DNA of 64,000 bases from a virus. Positions 1-8,600 of the stretch are shown one piece after another (position 1 is the first letter of the stretch; each line of letters begins with the position of its first letter). A program made the position numbers and the translations under genes. Under the pieces are notes generated by a model. The model was not told the origin of the DNA. It ran no database searches and was given only the letters and a program-made list of their open reading frames with translations. The stretch covers positions 143,814-207,813 of the IMG/VR virus record IMGVR_UViG_3300042302_000394, one strand, 5' to 3'.

Positions 1-1213
1 GGGCAAAACGGCTTTCACGCATTTCTCGACCTGTTGTGCCCATGCCTGCTGCTGCATCACTAGCACCAAACTCGTCACCGGCCGGTGCAGGTGCATTCAT
101 ATCGTCTGGTGCCGCAATATCCATGCTTGGATCATCTGTTGGCATACCTGCGTCCATGCCTGGCTCCATTCCCATATTGCCCATGTCTGGAGTAGCTTCG
201 CCTGCCAACACTGCAACTGCGCCGCTTACTGCTTCACGCTGTTGTGTCAATACTTCTAGTGTTGCGCTCAGTGCCGGGCCTACGGATGCCTTGAATGCTT
301 CTGCTTCTTGTGCTCCAAAGTCTGCCTTGATAGCATCAGCCAATTCAATCATTGTCTTTGTCTGATATTGACCAACACGTTGCATCCAACTTGTAAAGTC
401 ATTGACCATGTCGCCTGCGGCTGTGATAGCCTTGGCCTTGCCTTCTTCGTCTTCTTGCAATAAGAACTGTAGGCTCTCATTTACAAAGTGAACGTTGTGG
501 TTAAATTGGCTTTCTTTCATAGCCTTCTTAGCTTTCTTATCGCTGTCTGGTGCTTTAGGAGCATCCTTACCACCGTAGTTCTTGCCTGCTGTGTGCTTTA
601 GACCTGTAGCAGTTTTAGTAATCTCGCCACCTGTGCTTGACTTCTTCTTCTCGCCTGCTTTCATACTGGCTGTACCAGCGGCTGCTTTCTTAGCATCGTC
701 AACAGTTGGGAAACCTTCTTTGACTTTTTTGTCTTTAACGGCTTTCTTCATCGGTTCTTTTTTATTACCGTCTTTGTCCATGTCGAGGAAGTCTGGCTTA
801 GATCCTTTACCTTCTTCAAATGGCTTGCCTGACTTGGCAGCAGCTTTAGCACGACTACCCCAGACTTCGTCCTTAGGGCTTTCTTTCTTGCCATCGCCGT
901 CGTAGTCTTTAGCAGAGGTACCCTGTGAGTGAATCTTGTACTTAGGTGCTTTGACGCCCTTTTTAGCTTCACTTAGCTCTGTCATTTTGTCACGTAGTTT
1001 TTTGATGTCTTCACCTAGCATTTCTTTAATCCTTGTGTTGAGCAAGTCCAACATGGCCTTGTCTTTTTGGTATGTTTCGTTAGTTAGCAGATCGTTAATA
1101 CCTGCACGTCCTTCTTGTTGGAACACCCTTGTGCGTAGTTTGTTACGCATATCTTCTAGCTGCTCTCTGTCATATTTGTCAAGATGAACGTTAAGGCCAA
1201 ACATTTTATTCAT
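1..1213 (-). CDS. Virion/scaffold-like protein, C-terminus cut by window edge
   Basis: The frame is open from an ATG at 1213 to the window edge, at least 404 codons. The ATG follows AAAGGAAA, a good ribosome-binding site. The N-terminal ~90 residues are helical and charged. The middle (~90-210) is a low-complexity Lys/Gly/Asp stretch. The rest includes a helical segment with NDFTSWMQRVGQ and MIELADAIKADFG, then a Met/Pro/Asp-rich acidic tail. The mix of helices and disordered charged linkers suits a prohead core or other structural protein of T4-like phages, but I do not recognise a specific family. It is the last gene of the leftward block seen here. Confidence 0.75.
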   Translation of the reverse strand, partial: MNKMFGLNVHLDKYDREQLEDMRNKLRTRVFQQEGRAGINDLLTNETYQKDKAMLDLLNTRIKEMLGEDIKKLRDKMTELSEAKKGVKAPKYKIHSQGTSAKDYDGDGKKESPKDEVWGSRAKAAAKSGKPFEEGKGSKPDFLDMDKDGNKKEPMKKAVKDKKVKEGFPTVDDAKKAAAGTASMKAGEKKKSSTGGEITKTATGLKHTAGKNYGGKDAPKAPDSDKKAKKAMKESQFNHNVHFVNESLQFLLQEDEEGKAKAITAAGDMVNDFTSWMQRVGQYQTKTMIELADAIKADFGAQEAEAFKASVGPALSATLEVLTQQREAVSGAVAVLAGEATPDMGNMGMEPGMDAGMPTDDPSMDIAAPDDMNAPAPAGDEFGASDAAAGMGTTGREMRESRFA

Positions 1214-1297
1214 GTTTTCCTTTAGTTTAAAACTAGTAATTGTAGCTGAAAAATCTGTTGTCTTCATAGTGGTTCCGAAAGAATTGGTTAAATTTAT

Positions 1298-1768
1298 TTA
1301 TCTAAACCGCATTAGTTTCTCGAAGACTTTCTTAACTTCAAACATGTGCTGATTCTTTTTGTGTCTTGCAATAATTGACTTTGTGTACATCATTTCGGCT
1401 TTGTCTAGGTCTTTTTTACCTAGGCTGCGCTCAGCTAAATGAGTATGCAATTCTTCATCGAAATGTGCATGGCCATATTTTGTATCTGCCTGCATTATAT
1501 TGTCATCTATATACTTGCCCAGTGCTAACCTGTTGGCCTGTATTGCTGCGGTTTGCGGTAAGTTTATACGATTAAGTATAACTTCATTTTTAAAATCCAG
1601 TATGGAGTAAAATCCAGACCCTTCTTTTTTGATGCTGTACGAACCTATTTGAATAGATCCATCACGTTTCTTTACAGGAACAACAATGCCCTGACGTTTA
1701 AGTGTTTCCTTAACATCAGTGCTGATTTGTTGAATCTTTAAATAAATTTCATCTGAAGTTATTTTCAT
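1298..1768 (-). CDS. Hypothetical protein, 156 aa
   Basis: I do not recognise the family. The N-terminal half is mixed alpha/beta and contains GSGFYSILDFKNEVIL. The C-terminal half is helical and basic, with a His-rich patch (HAHFDEELHTHLAE) that could bind metal but matches no motif I know. It overlaps the upstream 69-aa gene by 20 nt, so the two are translationally coupled in the leftward virion-protein operon. Confidence 0.75.
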   Translation of the reverse strand: MKITSDEIYLKIQQISTDVKETLKRQGIVVPVKKRDGSIQIGSYSIKKEGSGFYSILDFKNEVILNRINLPQTAAIQANRLALGKYIDDNIMQADTKYGHAHFDEELHTHLAERSLGKKDLDKAEMMYTKSIIARHKKNQHMFEVKKVFEKLMRFR

Positions 1769-1958
1769 CTAATTTCTTTATAATTGATCGGCTGTCATTA
1801 CTTAGTTCATAGATGCCCTTGCGTACAAGGTTCTGAGCAATCCATTTATCTCGCTCGTCTAGTGCGTTGATAGTGGCTTCAGGGAAACGCTTTACAAATT
1901 TTTGTTCTTCATTTGTAAGTGCAATTGAAACACCGTCTAAAAGTTGTGCAATTTTCAT
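1749..1958 (-). CDS. Hypothetical small helical protein, 69 aa
   Basis: This is an all-helical, charged small protein with no recognised domain. Its start (MKIAQLLDGVS) resembles the MRIxELL-type N-termini of several other late proteins in this window. It starts 1 nt after the next upstream gene ends and overlaps the 156-aa gene downstream, so it is part of a tightly packed late operon. Confidence 0.7.
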   Translation of the reverse strand: MKIAQLLDGVSIALTNEEQKFVKRFPEATINALDERDKWIAQNLVRKGIYELSNDSRSIIKKLDENNFR

Positions 1959-1959
1959 A

Positions 1960-2376
1960 TTACATTGTTCCCTGTGCAGGAGTTGTTTGGCCTGGCAGGG
2001 TAGCAGGCTTTTGTCCCATTGGCTGACCTGGCTTTTGTGCAGATAATTGTTTTAGAGCAGTTGCAAATCCTTGATTCTTCATCATAGGATTAACTAGTTT
2101 ACCTAACAGCTCTTGCTGATCAGGCCTTAATTGTTTAGGATTCTGCATGGCAACTTGCAGAGCGGATGTGGCATTGTTTAGATCTTCCGGGTTTGTAATA
2201 CCCTGTGGCATCAACAACTTGGCCATCTTTTCTTGATCGGGATTTGTGGTTGCCTTATTATCAGTATTGGTCGGTGCAGATGATTGACTAACTTGAGGAA
2301 CCTGACCAGGAGTGCCTGCAGTTGAGCCCACACTGCCAATTGGTTGAATCTGCTCTAGAAGTTCGAATATACGCAT
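1960..2376 (-). CDS. Pro/Gln-rich late protein with capsid-targeting-like N-terminus
   Basis: The 138-aa protein begins MRIFELLEQIQ, a short amphipathic helix of the type used by T4 internal proteins as a capsid-targeting sequence. LLE fits the LxE cleavage rule of the T4 prohead protease. The rest is Gln/Pro/Thr-rich and probably disordered, with one helical patch (NPEDLNNATSALQVAMQ). Placement in the capsid is inference from the N-terminus and the late-operon setting. Confidence 0.7.
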   Translation of the reverse strand: MRIFELLEQIQPIGSVGSTAGTPGQVPQVSQSSAPTNTDNKATTNPDQEKMAKLLMPQGITNPEDLNNATSALQVAMQNPKQLRPDQQELLGKLVNPMMKNQGFATALKQLSAQKPGQPMGQKPATLPGQTTPAQGTM

Positions 2377-2377
2377 G

Positions 2378-2683
2378 TTATTTTATAAATTTTAAGATAG
2401 TGTCAGCATGTGCTGTTGCCCAACCTAATACTATCATTCCGCCGGCAAACGTATACATCCACCTGTCTTTTAATCTTTCCATGGCAGATATTTTTTTAGC
2501 CAGTTCCTCGTGCTGCTGGCAACTGGCCTGATACATAGTATCAAGTTTAACTCCTAGTTCATCACGAGTTTTATCTAGACAATCGTGCATTTCTTTTACA
2601 TCGACTTTAAGATTGTCTAATTTTTCATCTAAGTTAGTGACCTTGGTCTCTACTATACCAAGTCGCTCTACTGTTGTTGCCAT
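2378..2683 (-). CDS. Coiled-coil protein with C-terminal membrane anchor
   Basis: Residues 1-75 form heptads (RLGIVETKVTNLDEKLDNLKVDVKEM and on), followed by one hydrophobic segment (FAGGMIVLGWATAHA, ~80-95) and a basic tail. A coiled coil plus one C-terminal transmembrane segment is the layout of phage XhlA-like or lysis-accessory proteins, but no sequence motif settles it. The start has a strong AAGGAG site 9 nt upstream. Confidence 0.72.
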   Translation of the reverse strand: MATTVERLGIVETKVTNLDEKLDNLKVDVKEMHDCLDKTRDELGVKLDTMYQASCQQHEELAKKISAMERLKDRWMYTFAGGMIVLGWATAHADTILKFIK

Positions 2684-2721
2684 TGAGGCTCTCCTTAATT
2701 TTTAAAACTGAAACTTACTAC

Positions 2722-3147
2722 TTAGTTATTGCCTTGGATTGCCTTGATGATGGTATTTTTAGTGGCGGCGTTTTTTAACTCAAACATGGCCGTATCCATA
2801 TTTATAGTTTCTGTCAATTTTTGGATAACGGGGACTCCGTTGACATCGTCGAGTAGTGCGCCAACTTCGTTGTTTCCTTCTATGTAAGCCCCACTACGAT
2901 CTGGATAGAATCGGAATGTCCATACCCTGTGTTTGCCCTTGTATTGTGATCCAAATCCTAGATCCTTGATGTCGACTGTTTCCACAGTTGGACTAGCGTC
3001 ATAGCTGATAATAGATCTAATCTCAACACATTGTCTCAGTGTTGTAAAGTTTCGATATTGATCGTGTGCTAGAACAGATCCTTGATTGGGTCTAGCGACT
3101 TTAGTGTCTGTAATGTCTACAAGTGTTTGAATTTCGATGGTTTGCAT
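2722..3147 (-). CDS. Hypothetical late protein, 141 aa
   Basis: This is a beta-rich soluble protein with no recognised domain. The segment KGKHRVWTFRFYPDRSGAY looks like a beta-hairpin core. Two TAAATA late motifs lie upstream (minus strand, 3161-3156 and 3175-3170), the nearer one ending 8 nt before the ATG. It is probably a virion protein. Confidence 0.75.
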   Translation of the reverse strand: MQTIEIQTLVDITDTKVARPNQGSVLAHDQYRNFTTLRQCVEIRSIISYDASPTVETVDIKDLGFGSQYKGKHRVWTFRFYPDRSGAYIEGNNEVGALLDDVNGVPVIQKLTETINMDTAMFELKNAATKNTIIKAIQGNN

Positions 3148-3182
3148 AAAGTACCTATTTAATTACAGATATTTATGTCAAA

Positions 3183-3207
3183 GAAAAAGGACGCTAAAAA
3201 ACGTCCT
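3183..3207 (-). terminator. Intrinsic terminator downstream of 3229-3633
   Basis: On the minus strand, AGGACG (3207-3202) and CGTCCT (3193-3188) form a 6-bp stem around an 8-nt loop, followed by a T-rich run. It ends the transcript of the 134-aa gene. Confidence 0.85.
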
Positions 3208-3228
3208 TCTCTTATCTAAGTAATTAGA

Positions 3229-3633
3229 TTATAGTGCGTAAGCAACTACGGTAGCATTTGCAAGGTTAACACCCTGGTGTGTACCAGCGGCAATAACTAG
3301 GTCTTCTAGGTGAACAGCGAAAGCTTCGCTGTTTGTACCGTCATATGTGTCAGCACCGTATGCACCGCCGATTGCTGCAACAGCAATACGTAGGCCATTA
3401 CCAGCACCGCCAGTTGCATCACCTGCACCGATAATTTCGATGCTAGCAACTTGTGCAATTGCTTCTAGAGCAACAGCAACTGGGCTGCGTGGAGCATTTG
3501 GGAATCCAACTGGGTCAGAATCGAACATTGCAGATACGTCTGCGCCGAAGTCAATTTGGAAGAACTGTAGTGTTACGCCGTTCTTGTAAAAAGGTGCTAC
3601 TACCTTTTCGTTTTTGTTTGTTAATGTTGCCAT
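3229..3633 (-). CDS. Virion structural-like protein, 134 aa
   Basis: The protein has an Ala/Gly-rich beta pattern (IEIIGAGDATGGAGNGLRI) typical of small phage decoration or tail proteins. No specific family is recognised. It is a single-gene transcript: a TAAATA motif lies ~60 nt upstream, a 7-bp hairpin sits in the 5' leader (~3655-3674), AAGGAG precedes the ATG, and an intrinsic terminator follows. That arrangement suggests a strongly and separately expressed product. Confidence 0.75.
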   Translation of the reverse strand: MATLTNKNEKVVAPFYKNGVTLQFFQIDFGADVSAMFDSDPVGFPNAPRSPVAVALEAIAQVASIEIIGAGDATGGAGNGLRIAVAAIGGAYGADTYDGTNSEAFAVHLEDLVIAAGTHQGVNLANATVVAYAL

Positions 3634-3726
3634 TTTAATGGTCTCCTTAATCGTTTTTGAACTCCCCTATGGAGCTCGTTATGTTTTTATTTAGTCTCTT
3701 TGAAAAAAATTTACTCAAATGACTGA

Positions 3727-4056
3727 TTAATCGTCATCTTTTAGGTCACCCTCGATAACTTTTAACCCTTTAGCAGTTTCTTTACTATCACGTAACTTAC
3801 GTATACCCCTAGTAAATTTAGTAGGATCACCTGCTTTGATGCTGTTTAAGAGGCGCCGCTCTAACTCATACGCCTGCTCAGGTGGGAAATTTTCCTTAAT
3901 GATTGCTAAAAGATTAATTGCGCTATTAATGACATGAGCAGCTCTACTTTCTACAATAGCTTCGCCGTCTTTCTTAAGCGTAATTGAATTTAGTTCTTCT
4001 AATAGGCTTTTTGTGGCTCTTTTCAAGTTAGTATCCTTTGCAATATTTAGTTTCAA
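3727..4056 (-). CDS. Hypothetical helical protein, 109 aa, TTG start
   Basis: The protein is all-helical and charged with a Lys/Asp-rich C-terminus (KGLKVIEGDLKDDD). No domain is recognised. No ATG lies near the N-terminus, so the first plausible start is TTG at 4056 and the exact start is uncertain. It is transcribed divergently from the plus-strand cassette at 4177. Confidence 0.6.
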   Translation of the reverse strand: MKLNIAKDTNLKRATKSLLEELNSITLKKDGEAIVESRAAHVINSAINLLAIIKENFPPEQAYELERRLLNSIKAGDPTKFTRGIRKLRDSKETAKGLKVIEGDLKDDD

Positions 4057-4119
4057 ATAAAGTATAATAGATATTTTGGTAAAATACTATCTTGTTTTAA
4101 CTCAGTAGAAACACTAATA

Positions 4120-4127
4120 TATAAATA
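4120..4127 (+). promoter_or_regulatory. Late promoter TATAAATA
   Basis: This is an exact match to the T4 late-promoter consensus, 49 nt upstream of the ATG at 4177. It probably drives the small plus-strand cassette. Confidence 0.65.
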
Positions 4128-4176
4128 CAGAGTCAGTAGAAACCATGAGTCTACCCACACTTACAGAGGAAAAAAT

Positions 4177-4353
4177 ATGAAAATTATATCAGAATTTATG
4201 CTAGGACTAATGGAACGTTTAAGTGAGATGTTTCCGGGATCTAGTTATCAAAGCCGCTTAGACGCATATCTAAGCACCAAAGGCATTACCGATGCCGCAC
4301 AGTTGGAAACTTACGTCCGACAATTTAATTCTCAAAAGGAAAACTATCTATGA
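4177..4353 (+). CDS. Small DUF3563-like protein, 58 aa
   Basis: The product is MKIISEFMLGLMERL followed by SSYQSRLDAYLSTKGITDAAQLETYVRQF. An N-terminal helix followed by a (D)AYLxxxxDxxxLExxxR-type segment resembles DUF3563, a tiny family common in Burkholderiales and their phages. That match is from memory and modest. AGAGGA sits 8 nt before the ATG. The stop overlaps the next start (ATGA). Confidence 0.65.
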   Translation: MKIISEFMLGLMERLSEMFPGSSYQSRLDAYLSTKGITDAAQLETYVRQFNSQKENYL

Positions 4354-4472
4354 AAAAATTACTAAACATTCTATACGAAATTGGCCTAAGCATTGGTCAA
4401 GCTCGTGCTGCTTCTGCTATGGTTCGTGCAGGCATGCACAAAGAAGCACAGACATTACTGGCTGGCAAGTAA
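4350..4472 (+). CDS. Tiny protein, 40 aa (GQARAA type)
   Basis: The product is MKKLLNILYEIGLSIGQARA followed by ASAMVRAGMHKEAQTLLAGK. The pattern (aliphatic helix, then ARAAxxMxRxGxxxEA) is seen in short conserved bacterial proteins of unknown role. It overlaps the DUF3563-like gene by 4 nt (ATGA), and AAAGGAAA precedes the start, so the two are co-translated. Confidence 0.6.
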   Translation: MKKLLNILYEIGLSIGQARAASAMVRAGMHKEAQTLLAGK

Positions 4473-4519
4473 TATCGTATTTTGTCAGATCGCTTTACAC
4501 AGCGTAACAAGATCTATAT

Positions 4520-4548
4520 AATAAATACTTAGGCAGTAATGATACTGC
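4520..4548 (+). promoter_or_regulatory. Late promoter AATAAATA plus 5' leader hairpin
   Basis: AATAAATA at 4520-4527 is followed 5 nt later by a perfect hairpin, GCAGTA-ATGA-TACTGC (4533-4548). The hairpin would form the very 5' end of the mRNA for the gene at 4579 and may protect it from decay. Confidence 0.55.
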
Positions 4549-4578
4549 TTATACAAACATACACACAAGGAGAAAAAT

Positions 4579-4833
4579 ATGTTTTCAGCATTTGCACCAT
4601 ACTTTACGCTCGAGGCACAGATCGATGCGTTTCAAACTACCAAGCGTGGTTTAACAGATAAGATCATCACTGATCCTACATTGAACAAAGCGGCACACCA
4701 ATACATCGATGCTCAGACTACATTTGCCAAGATGTTGTCTAAGAACTTCGCTGATCTTGCCAAGTATTCCGTGGATTCTTTTGCCAACAAGGCATTTCCA
4801 CAGACTAAAGAAAAAGCCACTACTAAGGCTTAA
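4579..4833 (+). CDS. Phasin-like small helical protein, 84 aa
   Basis: The protein is entirely helical with amphipathic repeats (FTLEAQIDAFQTTKRGLTDK, TFAKMLSKNFADLAKYSVDS) and a Lys/Thr tail. The second segment resembles the helical region of polyhydroxyalkanoate phasins. That is similarity of pattern, not proof. The start has ACAAGGAG 9 nt upstream. It belongs to the cassette of small plus-strand genes between two leftward late operons. Confidence 0.65.
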   Translation: MFSAFAPYFTLEAQIDAFQTTKRGLTDKIITDPTLNKAAHQYIDAQTTFAKMLSKNFADLAKYSVDSFANKAFPQTKEKATTKA

Positions 4834-4855
4834 TACACACATACAGGAAAAAAAT

Positions 4856-5125
4856 ATGACAGACTTTAATACACCAAAGCTACCAGAAGTTAAATTTAAT
4901 AAGAACGGCTACGAAATCCGTACAGACATTCTAGGCATGGCAAAAAGCCTAGTACAAGAAGATTTCCATGCTAAATTTCAAGGCTGGGAAATGACTGCTA
5001 CTCGTGACGAGAAGACTGGTCAGATCGTCAGTACTGTTGCAATGCCGACTTTTCCAGGACTAGACAAAGTTCTTGAAACAGCAGAAAAAATGTACGCATT
5101 TGTCAACGCTGGCGCCAAGAAATAA
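4856..5125 (+). CDS. Conserved small phage protein, 89 aa (copy 1)
   Basis: This mixed alpha/beta protein has no known function. Its core is [20 protein letters not shown] and TRDEKTGQIVS, and it ends FVNAGAKK. CAGGAAA lies just upstream of the ATG. A truncated second copy lies at 9231-9485, and the following hairpin (GGGC-ATA-GCCC) and UUCG-type terminator are duplicated with it. Confidence 0.75.
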   Translation: MTDFNTPKLPEVKFNKNGYEIRTDILGMAKSLVQEDFHAKFQGWEMTATRDEKTGQIVSTVAMPTFPGLDKVLETAEKMYAFVNAGAKK

Positions 5126-5173
5126 TTTATAATAATATTAGGGCATAGCCCATAAAATAATATACTAGAAAAT

Positions 5174-5199
5174 AAAAAAGGACCTTCGGGTCCTTTTTT
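5174..5199. terminator. Bidirectional terminator with TTCG tetraloop
   Basis: AAAAAAGGACC (5174-5184), loop TTCG, GGTCCTTTTTT (5189-5199) form an 11-bp stem flanked by A and T runs on both sides. It serves the rightward small gene and the leftward metallopeptidase gene, which converge here. Confidence 0.92.
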
Positions 5200-5603
5200 T
5201 ATAGTGGCTTGCTTCTTAGATAGTTAGGATATCGTTTATTGAAGTTACGCATAATAACTCCTGCTATCTCATGTGCTTGATTTTCATGCGGACTACCTGT
5301 TTCACCACTAGTATCCGTTAGCTCACCTTGCTGATCTTGTTTGTAATGAACCAGCTCGTGTGCCACTGTTCTCAGTATGTCAACAGGGTGACGGTTCTTT
5401 AAGGCAACTAACAGCATATTCTCACTCGGCACGTATGCACCAAAGCTGGGCTGCTCGCCTGTATTTAGATCCGGGGCAAACTGCATCTTAGGCAACTGAT
5501 CTATTTCAAGGATCTCCATAGCTAGAGGTAGAAACTTTTGAAACATTTCCACAACGTTGGCATTTTCCTCTGCGCCTTCAACAATAAACTGACGTGCTCT
5601 CAT
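5199..5603 (-). CDS. Putative zinc metallopeptidase, 134 aa
   Basis: The protein carries HEXXH in VAHELVHYKQDQQG (~83-96), with a downstream Glu-rich helix (GSPHENQAHEIAG) that could supply the third zinc ligand. This fits small zincin-like proteases common in T4-like phages. The N-terminus MRARQFIVEG resembles a capsid-targeting peptide, with IVE fitting the IxE prohead-protease rule, so it may be packaged in the head. The start is leaderless: the TAAATA motif ends 5 nt before the ATG. Its stop lies inside the terminator at 5174-5199. Substrate unknown. Confidence 0.82.
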   Translation of the reverse strand: MRARQFIVEGAEENANVVEMFQKFLPLAMEILEIDQLPKMQFAPDLNTGEQPSFGAYVPSENMLLVALKNRHPVDILRTVAHELVHYKQDQQGELTDTSGETGSPHENQAHEIAGVIMRNFNKRYPNYLRSKPL

Positions 5604-5608
5604 AGCAG

Positions 5609-5614
5609 TATTTA
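5609..5614 (-). promoter_or_regulatory. Late motif TAAATA abutting start of 5199-5603
   Basis: TAAATA on the minus strand ends 5 nt upstream of ATGAGAGCA. No ribosome-binding site fits between, so the mRNA is predicted to begin at the start codon. The motif overlaps the stop of the upstream 1122-aa gene. Confidence 0.6.
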
Positions 5615-8600
5615 GCGCCGAACAAAATGATAATCACCGTCGGGTCCGTTGTTGCTAAAGATACCCAAACAGTCGAACCCTTGTGTGTCCATATATGCTA
5701 TTACATCATCTTTTAACGGGGCACCTTTATTGTATTCTACAACCTGTAGTTCTAGAATAACATGTTTCACTGTGGATAATGTTTCTACAGCACCCTTTAG
5801 CACATCTAACTCTGCACCTTGTACATCCATTTTAATCATATCTGGGGGAGGAAAGTTTTTAAGGCGGCGTACAGCATCTAGGGTCACTGTCTTTAGCCTA
5901 CGACGATGTGTTTCGTTAAAGTAGTTGACTGTTTCGGGATTTACTTCTTCGTTTTCTTTGTAATAACTGTTGCCACCCGGATGTACATCATTTTGATAGA
6001 AGTCAACTTCTTTGCCACTCTGGTCACTTAGCACACCCATATGATATTGCAAATTACGTTCTTTATATAGGAACTCGCTACTGTCCATTGCTTCAAATAC
6101 AACATACTTTGCTCGATCCCAAATACGTTGTGCTTCGTTAGTCCAGTGCAGAACACATGCACCGATATCGTATATAACCTTTGGTTCAAACCCTTCATTC
6201 TTGAGTTTGGCAAGATAATCTACATGGTTACGAGGAATCAGTCGTTGACTTCCTAACTCCCGTAAACGATCCTGTATGTTAAACGGTGTTACATCTGGGG
6301 CAGCAGTAATGGCATTATCTACATTAAAAGTAAAGCTGCCAGTATGGCTGCATAACACACTGGGATCTGCCCAAATTTTAAATCCTTTGTCCCGGGCCTT
6401 GCGACAGAAATCTACATCTTCTGAAACAGTGTTCCTATGATCGATAGCACTATAATACTTAAATTGTGGATAACCTATTTCACACATAACTTCTGCTTTG
6501 ACTAGAGCACAACCAAATCCACAGCCGGCAATTTCAACTAAAGGTCTACCCTTTAGCTTTTCATACGGCATATTGCTTACTCCGCCATTCTGATTGTGTT
6601 CATATATTTCTAAAATATGTAATCCAGGTTTACGTTGTATGTATAAACCGCTGACAACATCCTTATCGTGCGATAGCAACTTTGACAGTGTGTTAGGAGG
6701 GAAGCTAATATCACTATCTACACTGAATAGATAATCAAATCCTTTTACTACCCAGTCGGCAATCAAGTTGCGTACCTGATCAATATTGTATCCGTAAAAA
6801 TATTGGAACGTTGCTTCGTAGCCCTCGGGGATGATTAAGTCATAGATACTTTTAAAAGTTTCCGGTTCAATATTACGAGCTGTTGGAATTGCTATGAGAA
6901 TCTTTTTTTTAGATGGATTCATTTTTTTAATAATAGATTTAGCTGCTACGTTTTGTTCAATAGCATTTACTTTGTAATCGTTGAGTGGATTAACATCATT
7001 GTAATTATATACAATATCTTGTAGACATTTAACTTTACTAGGATCAGCATTTTCGATTAGTGCATAGAAAATACTGCCGTCACCGCCTGCCTTATACCAT
7101 GCACCTGTGTCATCTTGGAATAGGCTATCGTCTAGACCGTCAATTAACTGTTGTTTAAATGTGCGTAGGTGTGTGTAAGGTAAGATCCAATTAAAGTGAT
7201 GATTCCTGTATTCTTTGCTGTTCTTTACGTGCTCGGGATAAGGCTGACTAATCAATGGAATATTATCAACCATTGACCAGCAACTACCGTAGGTAAATTC
7301 TGTTGTGCCGTCATACACATTGTTATAGTAGCTGAACACAGTGTTGTCATTAACTAGACTGTCGTCACCGTCGAGTATCATTACAATAGCATTGGGATCT
7401 TGTAGACTTCTAAATGTATCTATTTGATTTTTTACTGCGCCTACGTTATTTTGATTTTCAATAACTTCAAACTTGGCTCGAATGTGTGCAGGATAGGCTG
7501 ACAGTGCAGTGTACAATGCTTCCAGTGTATTATCAGTACTTGCATCGTCTACCAAAATACATCGATAGTTGTCGTAGTCTTGTGTAGCAATACTGTTGAT
7601 GCAACGTGCAATATAATTTTTGCAATTGTAGAATGTGCTAACAACCACAATAGGTTGCTCTGTTCCCGGCTTGTAATCTTCTAATTCAACTGTATTATGA
7701 AACTTGCGATTGTAAATCTTGTGCAGTCTGTGGTTGATTTTGCTAACAGCACGATAGTCACTGCTGCTTAGATAATGTCCTGTCTTTTTATAAAAATGCT
7801 GCTTCCATTGCAGTGCTACACTGTCCCAACCCGCAATGTCTTTAACAATGTTGCAATAGTATTGTTTCTGTTGATGTAGATACGGATTACGATATGCTTC
7901 TACCGTGGTCTTGACAAACTGTTCAACCTGTGTTGGTACACTGATATCCGGAAACAGTCCATTGGGTTCAATAGCATAGTCAATTAAGTAACAAGCACCT
8001 GCCACTGCAATTTCTTCTAATGCACCAAAGCGGCAAGTTATGATAGGAGTGTTGTAGCATAAACTCTCCATTGATGAAATGCCGTAGGTTTCCGGAAACG
8101 CTGCCGGATACAGCATGAAGTTAGCAGTAGTTAGTATATCGGCAATTTCTTTCTGCGGTATAACACCTGTAAATTCTATACCTTGTGCTGCTAGCTGCGG
8201 ATCAGCAGCCATCTCGCGCCAATCTTTTTCTTGTTGATCAGGTTCTGCATTTGTGCTAAATCTATAGTAGCCGCCTATGACTTTTAGTTTAGCTTCAGGT
8301 ATATGTCGCTTGACATGTGGCCAGATCATTTTAACCAGCGGAATCATTCCTTTGGTCACTGATGCATTATAAACAAACAAATTCTTATCTTTGGCTTTGA
8401 TATCCACTTCGCGATTATAGATGCGTACACCGTTACGTGTGATGAACATCTTACGCTTTAGTACTTCGAAGTTTCGTCTGCGGCCATGATGACAGTTAGT
8501 AACATAGGTTAGGTGGAAATCGCTTAGTGTAAAGATGTCTGTAATTCTATCTGCAACAGCAAGCTCTTCGATCAAGTTATCGCCTAGACAGAATGTGTCG

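Noticed and set aside
1-905. Plus-strand frames in the first kilobase
   Set aside because: They are antisense to a continuous minus-strand gene with good start signals and consist of Ala/Ser/Pro-biased shadow sequence.
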